Below are positions 51,011 through 60,649 of a DNA stretch of 64,000 bases, piece after piece. This DNA comes from Pseudomaricurvus sp033283175 (GTDB taxonomy: Bacteria > Pseudomonadota > Gammaproteobacteria > Pseudomonadales > Cellvibrionaceae): positions 248,001 to 312,000 of the forward strand of contig JAWMQM010000002.1 of assembly GCA_033283175.1 (NCBI GenBank), read 5' to 3'. Made by a program: the position numbers and the translations under genes. The first letter of the stretch is position 1, and each line of letters begins with the position of its first letter. The notes under the pieces were generated by a model. The model worked only from the letters and a program-made list of their open reading frames with translations. It made no database searches and was not told the origin of the DNA.

Positions 51011-51197
51011 GGCTGGCTGTCTTTCCGCTTGTGAATAAGGCCCGCATTGTACTGCAAACCGAACGGATTCCCACACTAACAGTGTGTTTTTTACCGTCGG
51101 TGGTGTCATTGCAGGCGCGTGCGGTTGCTGGCCACCGGCAGACATGCCACCATTGATGGTTGTTCCCGTTTCTCCCAGTTGTAGCACGAGTTGTAGC

Positions 51198-53201
51198 ATG
51201 AGCAAGCCTTTCCAAGTCGTCAGCCAGTTCCAGCCCTCCGGGGACCAGCCAACCGCCATCAAAGGCCTGGTGCAGGGTATTGAGGCAGGCCTGGCCCATC
51301 AGACGCTGCTGGGGGTAACCGGCTCGGGCAAAACCTTCACTATTGCCAATGTGATCGCACAGGTACAGCGCCCAACCATGATTATGGCGCCCAACAAGAC
51401 CCTGGCTGCGCAGCTGTATGGCGAGTTCAAGGAGTTCTTTCCCAACAACTCGGTGGAATATTTCGTCTCTTACTACGATTACTACCAGCCGGAAGCCTAT
51501 GTGCCGGCGTCGGATACCTTTATCGAGAAAGACGCCTCCATCAATGAGCACATTGAGCAGATGCGGCTCTCTGCCACCAAGGCACTGATGGAGCGACGCG
51601 ACGCCATTGTGGTGGCGACTGTGTCCGCCATTTACGGCCTGGGTGACCCGGACTCCTACCTGAAAATGTTACTGCACCTGGTGCGGGGTGATCAGATTGA
51701 CCAGCGGCAGGTGTTGCGCCGGCTGGCAGAGCTGCAATACACCCGCAACGACGTGGATTTCCATCGCGGCACCTACCGGGTAAGGGGCGATGTCATTGAT
51801 ATCTTCCCGGCGGACTCGGATCGCGAAGCCCTGCGGATAGAGTTGTTTGATGAGGAGGTGGAGCGGCTGTCGCTGTTTGACCCCCTTACCGGTGAGGTGC
51901 TGCAGAACCTGGCCCGCTATACCATCTACCCCAAATCCCATTACGTGACGCCACGCCAGACCATTCTCGATGCCGTTGAGCATATCAAGGAAGAGCTGAA
52001 GGAGCGGTTGGAGCAGCTGCGGTCGCTGGACAAGCTGGTGGAAGCCCAGCGGCTGGAGCAGCGGGTCAAATACGACCTGGAGATGATGCAGGAGCTGGGC
52101 TACTGCAACGGCATCGAGAACTACTCCCGCTACCTCTCTGGTCGCGGTCCAGGCGAGCCGCCGCCCACTCTGTTTGATTACCTGCCTGCCGATGCGCTAT
52201 TGGTGATTGATGAATCCCACGTCGGCGTGCCACAGATTGGCGGCATGTACCGTGGCGACCGTTCGCGCAAGGAGACGCTGGTGGAGTATGGCTTCCGCCT
52301 GCCGTCAGCGCTGGATAACCGTCCCCTGCGTTTTGATGAGTGGGAGCGGCTGGCACCACAGATGATCTTTGTTTCTGCTACGCCGGGTCCCTACGAGGCG
52401 GAGCATCAGGGGCAAGTGGTCGAGCAGGTGGTGCGCCCCACCGGTCTGGTGGATCCGGAAGTGGAGGTGCGTCCGGCCGGCTCACAGGTGGATGACGCCC
52501 TGTCAGAGATCGGCAAACGGGTCGGGGTGGATGAGCGGGTGCTGATTACCGTGCTGACCAAGCGCATGGCGGAAGACCTCACCGATTACCTCACCGAACA
52601 CGGTGTACGGGTGCGTTACCTGCACTCGGATATCGACACGGTGGAGCGGGTAGAGATTATCCGCGACCTGCGCCTGGGGGAGTTCGACGTACTGGTGGGA
52701 ATCAACCTGTTGCGGGAAGGCCTCGATATGCCGGAGGTCTCTCTGGTCGCTATCTTTGACGCTGACAAGGAGGGCTTCCTGCGCTCCGATCGCTCCCTGA
52801 TCCAGACCATCGGTCGCGCCGCCCGTAATGTCAACGGCAAGGCCATTCTCTACGCCGACAAGGTGACAGGCTCCATGCGTCGGGCGCTGGACGAGACCGA
52901 GCGCCGTCGCGCCAAGCAGGTTGCCCACAACGAGGCGCACGGAATCACTCCGCAGGGCATCCGCAAAAACATCACCGATATCCTGGAAGGTACCCATGTA
53001 CCCGGCGCCAAAGGCCGGCGCAGCCAAAAGGTGGCGGACGCCGCCGCTGATTATGGCACTGACCTCGCCAGTGGTGATGTCTGGAAGCAGGTGGCGCAGC
53101 TGGAAGAGAAGATGTTCGAAGCCGCCAAGAACCTGGAGTTTGAAACTGCCGCCAGGCTGCGGGACCAGATCGCCCAGCTCAAGGCCGGGCATCAGGAGTA
53201 G
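51198..53201 (+). CDS. uvrB: excinuclease ABC subunit UvrB
   Basis: UvrB is the damage-verifying helicase of nucleotide excision repair. The 667-residue protein has Walker A LLGVTGSGKT, the beta-hairpin SYYDYYQPEAYVP, DESHVGVPQIGGMYRGDR, helicase motifs through RAARNVNGKAI and a C-terminal UVR domain (EEKMFEAAKNLEFETAARLR). ATG 51198 gives the standard length. The upstream region has no CTGT-N8-ACAG LexA box that I can find, unlike E. coli. Confidence 0.96.
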   Translation: MSKPFQVVSQFQPSGDQPTAIKGLVQGIEAGLAHQTLLGVTGSGKTFTIANVIAQVQRPTMIMAPNKTLAAQLYGEFKEFFPNNSVEYFVSYYDYYQPEAYVPASDTFIEKDASINEHIEQMRLSATKALMERRDAIVVATVSAIYGLGDPDSYLKMLLHLVRGDQIDQRQVLRRLAELQYTRNDVDFHRGTYRVRGDVIDIFPADSDREALRIELFDEEVERLSLFDPLTGEVLQNLARYTIYPKSHYVTPRQTILDAVEHIKEELKERLEQLRSLDKLVEAQRLEQRVKYDLEMMQELGYCNGIENYSRYLSGRGPGEPPPTLFDYLPADALLVIDESHVGVPQIGGMYRGDRSRKETLVEYGFRLPSALDNRPLRFDEWERLAPQMIFVSATPGPYEAEHQGQVVEQVVRPTGLVDPEVEVRPAGSQVDDALSEIGKRVGVDERVLITVLTKRMAEDLTDYLTEHGVRVRYLHSDIDTVERVEIIRDLRLGEFDVLVGINLLREGLDMPEVSLVAIFDADKEGFLRSDRSLIQTIGRAARNVNGKAILYADKVTGSMRRALDETERRRAKQVAHNEAHGITPQGIRKNITDILEGTHVPGAKGRRSQKVADAAADYGTDLASGDVWKQVAQLEEKMFEAAKNLEFETAARLRDQIAQLKAGHQE

Positions 53202-53237
53202 GGCGGGAGCGGGGAGGTAAGTTCCCTCCCGTCCGGA

Positions 53238-54641
53238 TCACTCGGTATCGAGTTCCACGTCTGTGCTGCTCTCGGTGACAGCTGTCGCAGGCCGTGCTTC
53301 TGCCAGGCTGTCGGCAGCGGGCGCCGGGTTTTCAACGGCCACCGGAGGTGTGCGCTTGGCGGATTCCTTGGCGACATGGAAGGCTGCAAAACCGGGCAGC
53401 ACCACCTGGTCCAGTGCCTTGCCGATAATACGGCCGTTGTAGGGCGCATAGATGTTGCTCTTGACGTTGGTGATGGGGTCAGTGACCACACCCAGCAACT
53501 CTCCTTTTTCCACCCGCTCGCCCAGCTTGGCATGGCCCAGCAGGATGCCACCGTGGTCGGCTCGTACCCACTCGGATTTGTAGTAAACCGGCTCCGGGTC
53601 ACCCCAGATGCGGAAGCGCTCGATCATGCCCATCTTGCTCATCAGGGTATTGATGCCATTAACGCCGTGTTTTACCGACTTCTCCTGCAGGCGCATGGAT
53701 TCGCCGGCTTCCAGGGTGGCGGCGGGGATACCGGCTTCCACCGCAGCCCGGCGCAGGGTGCCCTTGGTGCCCTGGCTCTCCAGTACTACTGTGGCGCCGA
53801 AGCTCTGGGTCAACTCCAGTACCTTGGGCACGCTGAGGTCAGCGCGAACCTGGGGCAGGTTGGTGCGCTGGAAGGAGCCGGTGTGGATATCCACCAGCGC
53901 GTCACAGTGCTTTACCACCTCATTGAAAAACGAGTAAGCAATACGGTCGGCCGAGCTGCCACGGGGATTGCCGGGGAAATAGCGGTTCAGGTCGCGACGG
54001 TCAGGCAGGTAGCGGGAGCTGCTGTGGAAACCCTGCAGGTTAACGATGGGCACGCCAATCACGGTGCCTGACAGCTCCTGCGGGTCGAGGTTATACATGA
54101 CCCGGCGGATAATCTCGATGCCGTTCAGCTCATCGCCGTGGATGGCACCGGTCAGGCACAGGGTAGGGCCGGCCTGGGCGCCGTTAACAATCAGTACCGG
54201 GGTCGGTGTGGCAATGCCTTCCAGCGTCTGGCTTGGTGACCAGGAGAGGCGGGTGGTGGTCGCCGGGGGAACTTCGGTATTGAGAATCAGCAGTGGCCGG
54301 GGCTGGTCGTCTTCGGCCGGCGTGTCGGAAGCGGCCGCGGTGCTGTCGACGCTTTCAGGCGCCTGCTCGGAGGTTTCAGCCGGGCGCTCCTTGGAGACAA
54401 ATGAGGGCTCCGGAGAGCGCTCGGTGACCGGCTCATCAAGGGGTACACTTTTCGCCTGTGCAGGCCGGTTACTGTCGCTGGCTGCCACCGGCACTTCACC
54501 GGTGGCGACCGCAGCCGCTGCGGTAATGGCTGGCAGCTCGGCTGTGGCTGCAGCAGTCTCGCTCGCAAGGGTGGACTGGGGGCCGGCGCTGCCGGCAAGG
54601 ATTACACCGAGCAGTGCTGCCCGGGACACATTCAATCTCAA
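53238..54641 (-). CDS. exported succinylglutamate desuccinylase/aspartoacylase-family protein
   Basis: The 467-residue protein begins with a signal peptide (MRLNVSRAALLGVILAGSAG), followed by a long Ala/Glu/Pro/Ser-rich linker (about 30-115), then an M14-type zinc hydrolase domain with zinc ligands in GAIHGDELNG and the later histidine in VDIHTGS, and ATLEAGE. A barrel-like C-terminal part follows (GGILLGHAKLGERVEKGELL). The start is TTG 54641 with AGGAG seven bases upstream; a GTG at 54662 is possible. The amide substrate in the envelope is unknown. Confidence 0.82.
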   Translation of the reverse strand: MRLNVSRAALLGVILAGSAGPQSTLASETAAATAELPAITAAAAVATGEVPVAASDSNRPAQAKSVPLDEPVTERSPEPSFVSKERPAETSEQAPESVDSTAAASDTPAEDDQPRPLLILNTEVPPATTTRLSWSPSQTLEGIATPTPVLIVNGAQAGPTLCLTGAIHGDELNGIEIIRRVMYNLDPQELSGTVIGVPIVNLQGFHSSSRYLPDRRDLNRYFPGNPRGSSADRIAYSFFNEVVKHCDALVDIHTGSFQRTNLPQVRADLSVPKVLELTQSFGATVVLESQGTKGTLRRAAVEAGIPAATLEAGESMRLQEKSVKHGVNGINTLMSKMGMIERFRIWGDPEPVYYKSEWVRADHGGILLGHAKLGERVEKGELLGVVTDPITNVKSNIYAPYNGRIIGKALDQVVLPGFAAFHVAKESAKRTPPVAVENPAPAADSLAEARPATAVTESSTDVELDTE

Positions 54642-54951
54642 AACTCTACTCCTGGTTACCACTTTCCGGCCCCCGACATTATCGCGCTGGACTGTTGCAA
54701 TTCCTTGAAAGCGTAAGGTTTTTTGCCTGGCCTGATACGCCCATTGTAGTCGTTTACAGGGGCTCAGACAGTAGGCAAAAAGATTAGTGCCGCGCCAATT
54801 GGCCTATAGCCGATGATCTGGTTCGCAATCTGTGCAGAGAAGCGGGGATTGGGCTCGTAAACGGGCAGGGTTGCCAGCCAGGGGGAGCGCTGCTGTGCCG
54901 CAGGGAGGGGCGCGGTGGGCACCACTACGGTGCCCACCACCGGTCGGGCAA
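54642..54951. other. 310-base spacer with an acnB 3' hairpin
   Basis: This region holds no gene that I can support. At 54914-54938 two exact ten-base arms, ggtgggcacc and ggtgcccacc, with an actac loop form a hairpin just past the acnB stop. It has no T-tract, so it may protect the mRNA end rather than stop transcription by itself. Confidence 0.55.
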
Positions 54952-57576
54952 TTAAACCGCTACGTCCTGGATCTGGACTGCGGCAATCCGCTTGCCTTCA
55001 TCGTGCCTGGCCTGGAACTCGGCGATCTGATCGAAGTTGAGGTAGCGGTAGATCTCACTGGACATGGAATCCAGGTTGTTGGCGTATTCCATATACTCTG
55101 CCGGCGTTGGCAGTTTGCCCAGGATCGCACCCACGGCAGCCAGCTCGGCGGAGGTCAGGTACACATTGGCACCATCGCCCAGACGATTGGGGAAGTTACG
55201 GGTGGAGGTGGACAGTACCGTGCTGTTGGGAGCTACCCGCGCCTGGTTACCCATGCACAGCGAGCAGCCAGGCATCTCCATACGCGCACCCGCGCGACCG
55301 AAGATGTTGTAGTAACCCTCTTCCATCAGCTGGTGCTCATCCATTTTGGTCGGCGGTGAGAGCCACAGGCGGGTGGTGATACCACCTTTGTGTTGCTCCA
55401 GCAGCTTACCGGCGGCGCGGAAATGACCGATGTTGGTCATACAGGAGCCGATGAACACTTCGTCCACCTTGTCACCGGCCACTTCAGACAGGCGCTTGGC
55501 GTCGTCCGGGTCGTTCGGGCAGCAGACCACTGGCTCGTTGACTTCGGCGAGATCGATTTCGATAACGGCAGCGTATTCGGCGTCGGCATCGGCGGTCATC
55601 AGGGCCGGGTTTGCCAGCCACTCTTCCATCTTGCGGGCGCGTCGTTCCAGCGTACGTGGGTCACCGTACCCGTCGGCGATCATGGAGCGCAGCAGGGTGA
55701 TATTGGAGCGCAGGTATTCGGTCACAGAGGCTTCGGACAGATTGATGGTACAGCCGGCGGCCGAGCGCTCGGCGGAGGCATCAGACAGCTCGAACGCCTG
55801 TTCGGCGGTCAGGTGTTCCAGGCCTTCGATTTCGAGAATACGACCCGAGAAGATGTTCTTCTTGCCTTTCTTCTCAACGGTTAGCAGACCCTGCTTAATG
55901 GCGTAGTAAGGAATGGCGTGTACCAGATCGCGCAGGGTGATACCGGGCTGCATTTTGCCCTTAAAGCGCACCAGAACGGACTCTGGCATATCCAGCGGCA
56001 TCACACCGGTGGCGGCGGCAAAGGCCACCAGGCCGGAACCGGCGGGGAAGGAGATGCCCATGGGGAAGCGGGTGTGGGAGTCGCCTCCGGTACCGACAGT
56101 GTCGGGCAGCAGCATGCGGTTCAGCCAGGAGTGGATGATGCCGTCACCGGGACGCAGGGAAACACCGCCCCGGGTCATGATGAAGTCGGGCAGGGTGTGC
56201 TGGGTGTCGATGTCCACAGGCTTGGGATAAGCCGCGGTGTGGCAGAAAGACTGCATGGTCAGGTCGGCAGAGAAGCCCAGGCAGGCCAGGTCTTTCAATT
56301 CGTCACGGGTCATGGGGCCGGTGGTGTCCTGGGAGCCAACGGTGGTCATCCTGGGCTCGCAGTAGGTGCCGGGCCGGATGCCCTGGCCTTCCGGCAGGCC
56401 GCAGGCGCGCCCCACCATTTTTTGCGCCAGGGAAAAGCCCTTGCCGGAATCGGCCGGTGCATCAGGGGTGCGGAACAGGGTAGAAGGTGGCAGGCCCAGG
56501 GATTCGCGGGCCTTGGAGGTGAGGCCGCGACCGATAATCAGGTTGATGCGGCCGCCGGCCTGGACTTCGTCCAGCAGCACCTCGGATTTGAGTTCGAACT
56601 CCGACAGCACCGACCCGTCTTCAGCGAGGATCTTGCCTTCGTAGGGGCGTATCTCAATCACATCGCCCATGTTCAGTTCGTCCACTGGCGCTTCAAAAAC
56701 CAGTGCGCCAGCATCTTCCATGGTGTTGTAGAAAATGGGCGCCACTTTGCCGCCGATACAGACACCGCCACCACGTTTGTTGGGCACGCCGGGTATGTCA
56801 TCACCGAAGAACCACAGTACGGAGTTGGTGGCGGACTTGCGGGAAGAGCCGGTACCCACAACATCACCAACGAAGGCAACAGGCAGGCCTTTGGCTTTTA
56901 CTTCCTCAATCTGGGCCATAGGCCCGGTGACGCCGTGCTCTTCCGGGGTCAGGCCGTCACGGGTCATTTTGAAGGCAGCGCGGGCGTGCAGGGGAATGTC
57001 CGGACGGCTCCAGGCGTCGGGGGCTGGAGAGAGGTCGTCGGTGTTGATCTCGCCGGTAACCTTGAAGACGCTCATTTTGATGCTTTCGGCTACCTTGTCG
57101 CGGTTGGTGAACCACTCGGCGTCGGCCCAGGACTGCATAACCGTTTTGGCGTTGTCGTTGCCGGCTTTGGCCTTCTCCTCTACATCGTGGAAGGCGTCGA
57201 ACATCAGCAGGGTGTGCTTCAGCTCTTCGGCAGCCAGGGCGCCCAGCTCGGTACAGTCCAGGGCGGCCACCAGGGTCTCGATGTTGTAACCGCCGTGCAT
57301 GTTACCCAGCAGTTTGATGGCATCCTGTTTGGAGATCAGGGGAGAAGTGGCTTCGCCCTTGACGATAGCGCTGAGGAAGCCGGCTTTGACATAGGCGGCT
57401 TCGTCAACGCCTGGAGGAACGCGGTTGCTGATCAGCTCCAGCAGGGCCTCTTCCTCGCCTGCCGGTGGGCTTTTCAGCAACTCCACCAGACCTGCCACTT
57501 GTTCCGCATTCAGCGGTTTGGGGGGGATGTTGTCGGCGGCACGTTCTTCTACATGTTGGCGGTAGGCTTCAAGCAC
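54952..57576 (-). CDS. acnB: aconitate hydratase B
   Basis: AcnB interconverts citrate and isocitrate in the TCA cycle and also hydrates 2-methyl-cis-aconitate. The 874 residues begin with the HEAT-like domain (LEAYRQHVEERAADNIPPKP), then the swivel domain (about 170-370) and catalytic domains with SQDTTGPMTRDELK and the cluster cysteines in GSCMTNIGHFRAAG and CSLCMGNQARVAPN. The GTG at 57576 has GAGG at eight bases. It lies downstream of a second AcnB-type gene on the same strand, separated by a terminator. Confidence 0.96.
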   Translation of the reverse strand: MLEAYRQHVEERAADNIPPKPLNAEQVAGLVELLKSPPAGEEEALLELISNRVPPGVDEAAYVKAGFLSAIVKGEATSPLISKQDAIKLLGNMHGGYNIETLVAALDCTELGALAAEELKHTLLMFDAFHDVEEKAKAGNDNAKTVMQSWADAEWFTNRDKVAESIKMSVFKVTGEINTDDLSPAPDAWSRPDIPLHARAAFKMTRDGLTPEEHGVTGPMAQIEEVKAKGLPVAFVGDVVGTGSSRKSATNSVLWFFGDDIPGVPNKRGGGVCIGGKVAPIFYNTMEDAGALVFEAPVDELNMGDVIEIRPYEGKILAEDGSVLSEFELKSEVLLDEVQAGGRINLIIGRGLTSKARESLGLPPSTLFRTPDAPADSGKGFSLAQKMVGRACGLPEGQGIRPGTYCEPRMTTVGSQDTTGPMTRDELKDLACLGFSADLTMQSFCHTAAYPKPVDIDTQHTLPDFIMTRGGVSLRPGDGIIHSWLNRMLLPDTVGTGGDSHTRFPMGISFPAGSGLVAFAAATGVMPLDMPESVLVRFKGKMQPGITLRDLVHAIPYYAIKQGLLTVEKKGKKNIFSGRILEIEGLEHLTAEQAFELSDASAERSAAGCTINLSEASVTEYLRSNITLLRSMIADGYGDPRTLERRARKMEEWLANPALMTADADAEYAAVIEIDLAEVNEPVVCCPNDPDDAKRLSEVAGDKVDEVFIGSCMTNIGHFRAAGKLLEQHKGGITTRLWLSPPTKMDEHQLMEEGYYNIFGRAGARMEMPGCSLCMGNQARVAPNSTVLSTSTRNFPNRLGDGANVYLTSAELAAVGAILGKLPTPAEYMEYANNLDSMSSEIYRYLNFDQIAEFQARHDEGKRIAAVQIQDVAV

Positions 57577-57754
57577 GGCGATATCCTCAAATAATTGGTG
57601 TGGCGGCAGGCATCGACCGCCACAAGATGAGTTTTGGTCAGGTAAATATAGCAGCTGGTGAAATGATCGAGTAAGTGGGGCTGAATGGGCTTGTCGCTAT
57701 GGGGCTATGGAAGAGGCTTGGCGGGGGCTCCTGTAAATGCCGGAGGCCAGAACG

Positions 57755-57783
57755 AAAAAAGCCCCGCAGGTGCGGGGCTTTCA
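57755..57783 (-). terminator. intrinsic terminator downstream of the second aconitase gene
   Basis: On the minus strand the hairpin gccccgc/gcggggc with an acct loop is followed by six T. It lies about 70 bases beyond the stop of the upstream aconitase-type gene and separates it from acnB. Confidence 0.85.
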
Positions 57784-57794
57784 GTGAGTTCAGG

Positions 57795-57839
57795 TCTGTT
57801 AGCTCAATACCAATGAGCTAACAGACAGCTGAGCTAACA
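57795..57839 (-). other. 3' UTR hairpin with two competing arms
   Basis: tctgttagctca (57795-57806) is the exact reverse complement of tgagctaacaga (57814-57825), giving a 12-bp stem with a seven-base loop. A further copy tgagctaaca follows at 57830-57839, so the same arm has two possible partners. It lies between the stop codon of the second aconitase gene and its terminator. Confidence 0.7.
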
Positions 57840-57850
57840 CAAAGGAGCCA

Positions 57851-60649
57851 TTAGCCAACAATCCGGATTGGCTGGGCTTCTACGCTCAGGTCAGCCGAAG
57901 GTGGCGCGAAGTCGGTCAGGTTAATACCCTCAACGGCTTCCTTGTACTCCTCGATGGTAGGCGTGCGGCCCAGAATGGTAGACAGAACCACCAAGGGGGT
58001 GGAGCCCAGCAGGGATTCACCTTTCTTCTCGGCAGTGTCCGCTACTACGCGGCCCTGGAACAGGCGGGTAGAAGTGGCCAGTACTGTGTCACCGGGCTCT
58101 GCTTTTTCCTGGTTACCCATACACAGGTTACAGCCGGGACGCTCCAGGTACATGATGTTTTCGTATTTGGTGCGAGCCGCGCCTTTCGGGGCGTTGTCGT
58201 CAAATTCGAAGCCAGCGTACTTCTGCAGCAGGGCCCAGTCGCCTTCGGCTTTCAGTTCGTCAACGATGTTGTAGGTTGGTGGTGCAACAACCAGAGGAGC
58301 CTTAAAGGTGATATCGCCTTTCTTCTCCAGGTTGCGCAGCATCTGGGCGATGATCTGCATGTCGCCCTTGTGAACCATACAGGAGCCGACGAAGCCCAGG
58401 TCAACTTTCTTATTGCCGCCGTAGTAGGAAACAGGACGGATGGTGTCGTGGGTGTAACGCTTGGACACATCGTCGTTGTTCACGTCCGGGTCAGCGATCA
58501 TTGGCTCGTCGATCTGGTCCAGGTCGACAACCACTTCCGCGTAGTACTTGGCGTTGTTGTCCGGGGCCAGGGCAGGCTCCTCGCCGGACTGGATCCCGGC
58601 AATACGCTTGTCAGCCAGGTCGATCAGGCGCTGCAGCATCTTGTCGCGGTTTTCCATGCCCTTGTCGATCATGATCTGGATGCGCGACTTGGCCAGCTCC
58701 AGGGACTTGATCATGGTTTCATCGTCCGAGATACAGATGGAGGCCTTGGCCTTCATTTCTGCCGTCCAGTCGGTGAAGGTGAAGGCCTGGTCGGCCATCA
58801 GGGTGCCGATCTGTACTTCGATGATGCGCCCCTGGAATACGTTTTCGCCATTGAACTTCTTCAGCATCTGCGCCTGGGTGGCGTGTACCACATCGCGGAA
58901 GTCCATGTAGGGCTTCATGTGGCCCTTGAAGGTAACCTTCACCGACTCAGGGATTGGCATGGCAGACTCGCCGGTAGCCAGAGCCACGGCAACGGTACCG
59001 GAGTCAGCGCCGAAGGCAACGCCCTTGGACATACGGGTGTGGGAGTCACCACCGATGATGATGGCGCGGTCGTCGACGGTAATGTCGTTCAGGACCTTGT
59101 GAATAACGTCGGTCATGGCCGGGTATACACCCTTGGGATCACGGGCAGTGATCAGACCAAAGTTGTTCATAAAGGACATCAGCTTGGGGATGTTAGCCTT
59201 GGCTTTGGAATCCCACACAGAGGCGGTGTGACAGCCAGACTGGTAAGCGCCATCAACGCTCGGGGAGATAACAGAAGCGGCCATCGCCTCCAGCTCCTGG
59301 GCGGTCATGGGGCCAGTGGTGTCCTGGGAGCCCACAATGTTCACTTTCACGCGCACGTTGGAGCCAGCGTGCAGTGGGGTCTTGGAGGTCACACCCACAG
59401 CGTTGCGGTTGAAGATTTTCTCAACAGCAGTCAGGCCCTGACCTTCATGGGAAATCTCTTTGGACGGTGCGTAAACCTGGGGGGCTTCAATGCCCAGAGC
59501 CGCAGCGGCGACGGTCTGCAGTTTCTTGCCGAAGACCACGGCGTAGGAACCGCCCGCTTTCATGAATTCCATTTTCGGTGGAGTGAAAGCGCTGGAAACG
59601 TCGACCAGCTCTTTGTCACCGTTGTACAGCTTCTTGGCTTTGGTATCGATGGTCAGCACGGTGCCGGTGGCTACGGAGTAGGCCTCTTCCAGCACCGGGT
59701 CGCCGTTGGCGTCGGTTACAGTGTTGCCGTCGGCATCGACTTTCTTAACCCAGTTTTTCAGGTCCAGACCGATACCACCGGTTACATCTACAGTGGTCAG
59801 GAAGATTGGCGCGATGCCATTGGTGCCGGCAACCACCGGAGCGATATTAACGAACGGCACATAGGGGCTGGCCTGCTTGCCGGCCCACAGGGCGACGTTG
59901 TTCACACCGGACATACGGGAAGAGCCCACGCCCATGGTGCCTTTCTCGGCGATGAGCATGACTTTGGCGTTGGGGTGCTGCTTCTGCAGGGCAACGATTT
60001 CCTGCTGGGCTTCCGGGGTGATCATGCACTGGCCGTGCAGTTCACGGTCGGCACGGGAGTGCGCCTGGTTACCCGGGGACAGCAGGTCAGTAGAGATGTC
60101 ACCTTCACCGGCGATGTAGGTAACCACCTCGATTTTTTCCGGAACGTCTGGCAGCTTGGTGAAAAACTCAGCCTTGGCGTAGCTTTCCAGGATCTCTTTG
60201 GCAATCGCGTTGCCTTCTTTGAAGGCTGCTTCCAGACGAGCGGTATCGGCTTCGTACAGGAACACCTGGGTCTTCAGGACTTCGGAGGCGGGCTTGGCAA
60301 CGGCGTCATTGGCAGACAGGGCCAGGTCCAGCAGGACTTCGATAGAGGGGCCGCCCTTCATGTGTGACAGCAGTTCGAAGGCGAACTCAGGGGTGATTTC
60401 TGCGACAGAAGCTTCGCCGAGGATGATCTCTTTCAGGAACTTGGCTTTTACGCCGGCAGCAGGGGTGGTGCCGGGGAGGGTGTTGTAGATGAAGAACTTC
60501 AGAGAATCTTCACGGTGCTCATTACCGGTATCTTTGATCTGGGCAATGATTTCTGACAGCAGCTCAGCGCTGTCGATGGGCTTGGGATTCAACCCCAGAT
60601 CCTTTTTACGGGTGGCGATTTCATCCAAGTATTCTGAATATAAGCTCAT
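57851..60649 (-). CDS. second AcnB-type aconitase/2-methylisocitrate dehydratase
   Basis: This 932-residue paralogue keeps the AcnB order of domains but is about 58 residues longer than its neighbour and strongly diverged, with an insertion in the swivel part (AYSVATGTVLTIDTKAKK region). Catalytic features remain: SQDTTGPMTAQELEAMAAS, GDSHTRMSKG, cluster cysteines in GSCMVHKGDMQIIAQ and CNLCMGNQEKAEP. It is the longer AcnB subclass I recall from some marine gammaproteobacteria and Bacteroidetes. AGGAGGT lies just before its ATG, a very strong ribosome site. Confidence 0.9.
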   Translation of the reverse strand: MSLYSEYLDEIATRKKDLGLNPKPIDSAELLSEIIAQIKDTGNEHREDSLKFFIYNTLPGTTPAAGVKAKFLKEIILGEASVAEITPEFAFELLSHMKGGPSIEVLLDLALSANDAVAKPASEVLKTQVFLYEADTARLEAAFKEGNAIAKEILESYAKAEFFTKLPDVPEKIEVVTYIAGEGDISTDLLSPGNQAHSRADRELHGQCMITPEAQQEIVALQKQHPNAKVMLIAEKGTMGVGSSRMSGVNNVALWAGKQASPYVPFVNIAPVVAGTNGIAPIFLTTVDVTGGIGLDLKNWVKKVDADGNTVTDANGDPVLEEAYSVATGTVLTIDTKAKKLYNGDKELVDVSSAFTPPKMEFMKAGGSYAVVFGKKLQTVAAAALGIEAPQVYAPSKEISHEGQGLTAVEKIFNRNAVGVTSKTPLHAGSNVRVKVNIVGSQDTTGPMTAQELEAMAASVISPSVDGAYQSGCHTASVWDSKAKANIPKLMSFMNNFGLITARDPKGVYPAMTDVIHKVLNDITVDDRAIIIGGDSHTRMSKGVAFGADSGTVAVALATGESAMPIPESVKVTFKGHMKPYMDFRDVVHATQAQMLKKFNGENVFQGRIIEVQIGTLMADQAFTFTDWTAEMKAKASICISDDETMIKSLELAKSRIQIMIDKGMENRDKMLQRLIDLADKRIAGIQSGEEPALAPDNNAKYYAEVVVDLDQIDEPMIADPDVNNDDVSKRYTHDTIRPVSYYGGNKKVDLGFVGSCMVHKGDMQIIAQMLRNLEKKGDITFKAPLVVAPPTYNIVDELKAEGDWALLQKYAGFEFDDNAPKGAARTKYENIMYLERPGCNLCMGNQEKAEPGDTVLATSTRLFQGRVVADTAEKKGESLLGSTPLVVLSTILGRTPTIEEYKEAVEGINLTDFAPPSADLSVEAQPIRIVG

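Noticed and set aside
51011..51197. LexA box upstream of uvrB
   Set aside because: No CTGT-N8-ACAG sequence is present. An inverted repeat cacact/agtgtg with a T-run near 51072-51091 is too weak to call a terminator or operator.
55918..57594. 558-codon plus-strand open frame opposite acnB
   Set aside because: It is a shadow of the conserved acnB reading frame with no ribosome site or domain.
58370..60367. 665-codon plus-strand open frame opposite the long aconitase gene
   Set aside because: It lies wholly antisense to a well-conserved enzyme in GC-rich DNA; its translation is low-complexity (many His, Gly, Val) without motifs.
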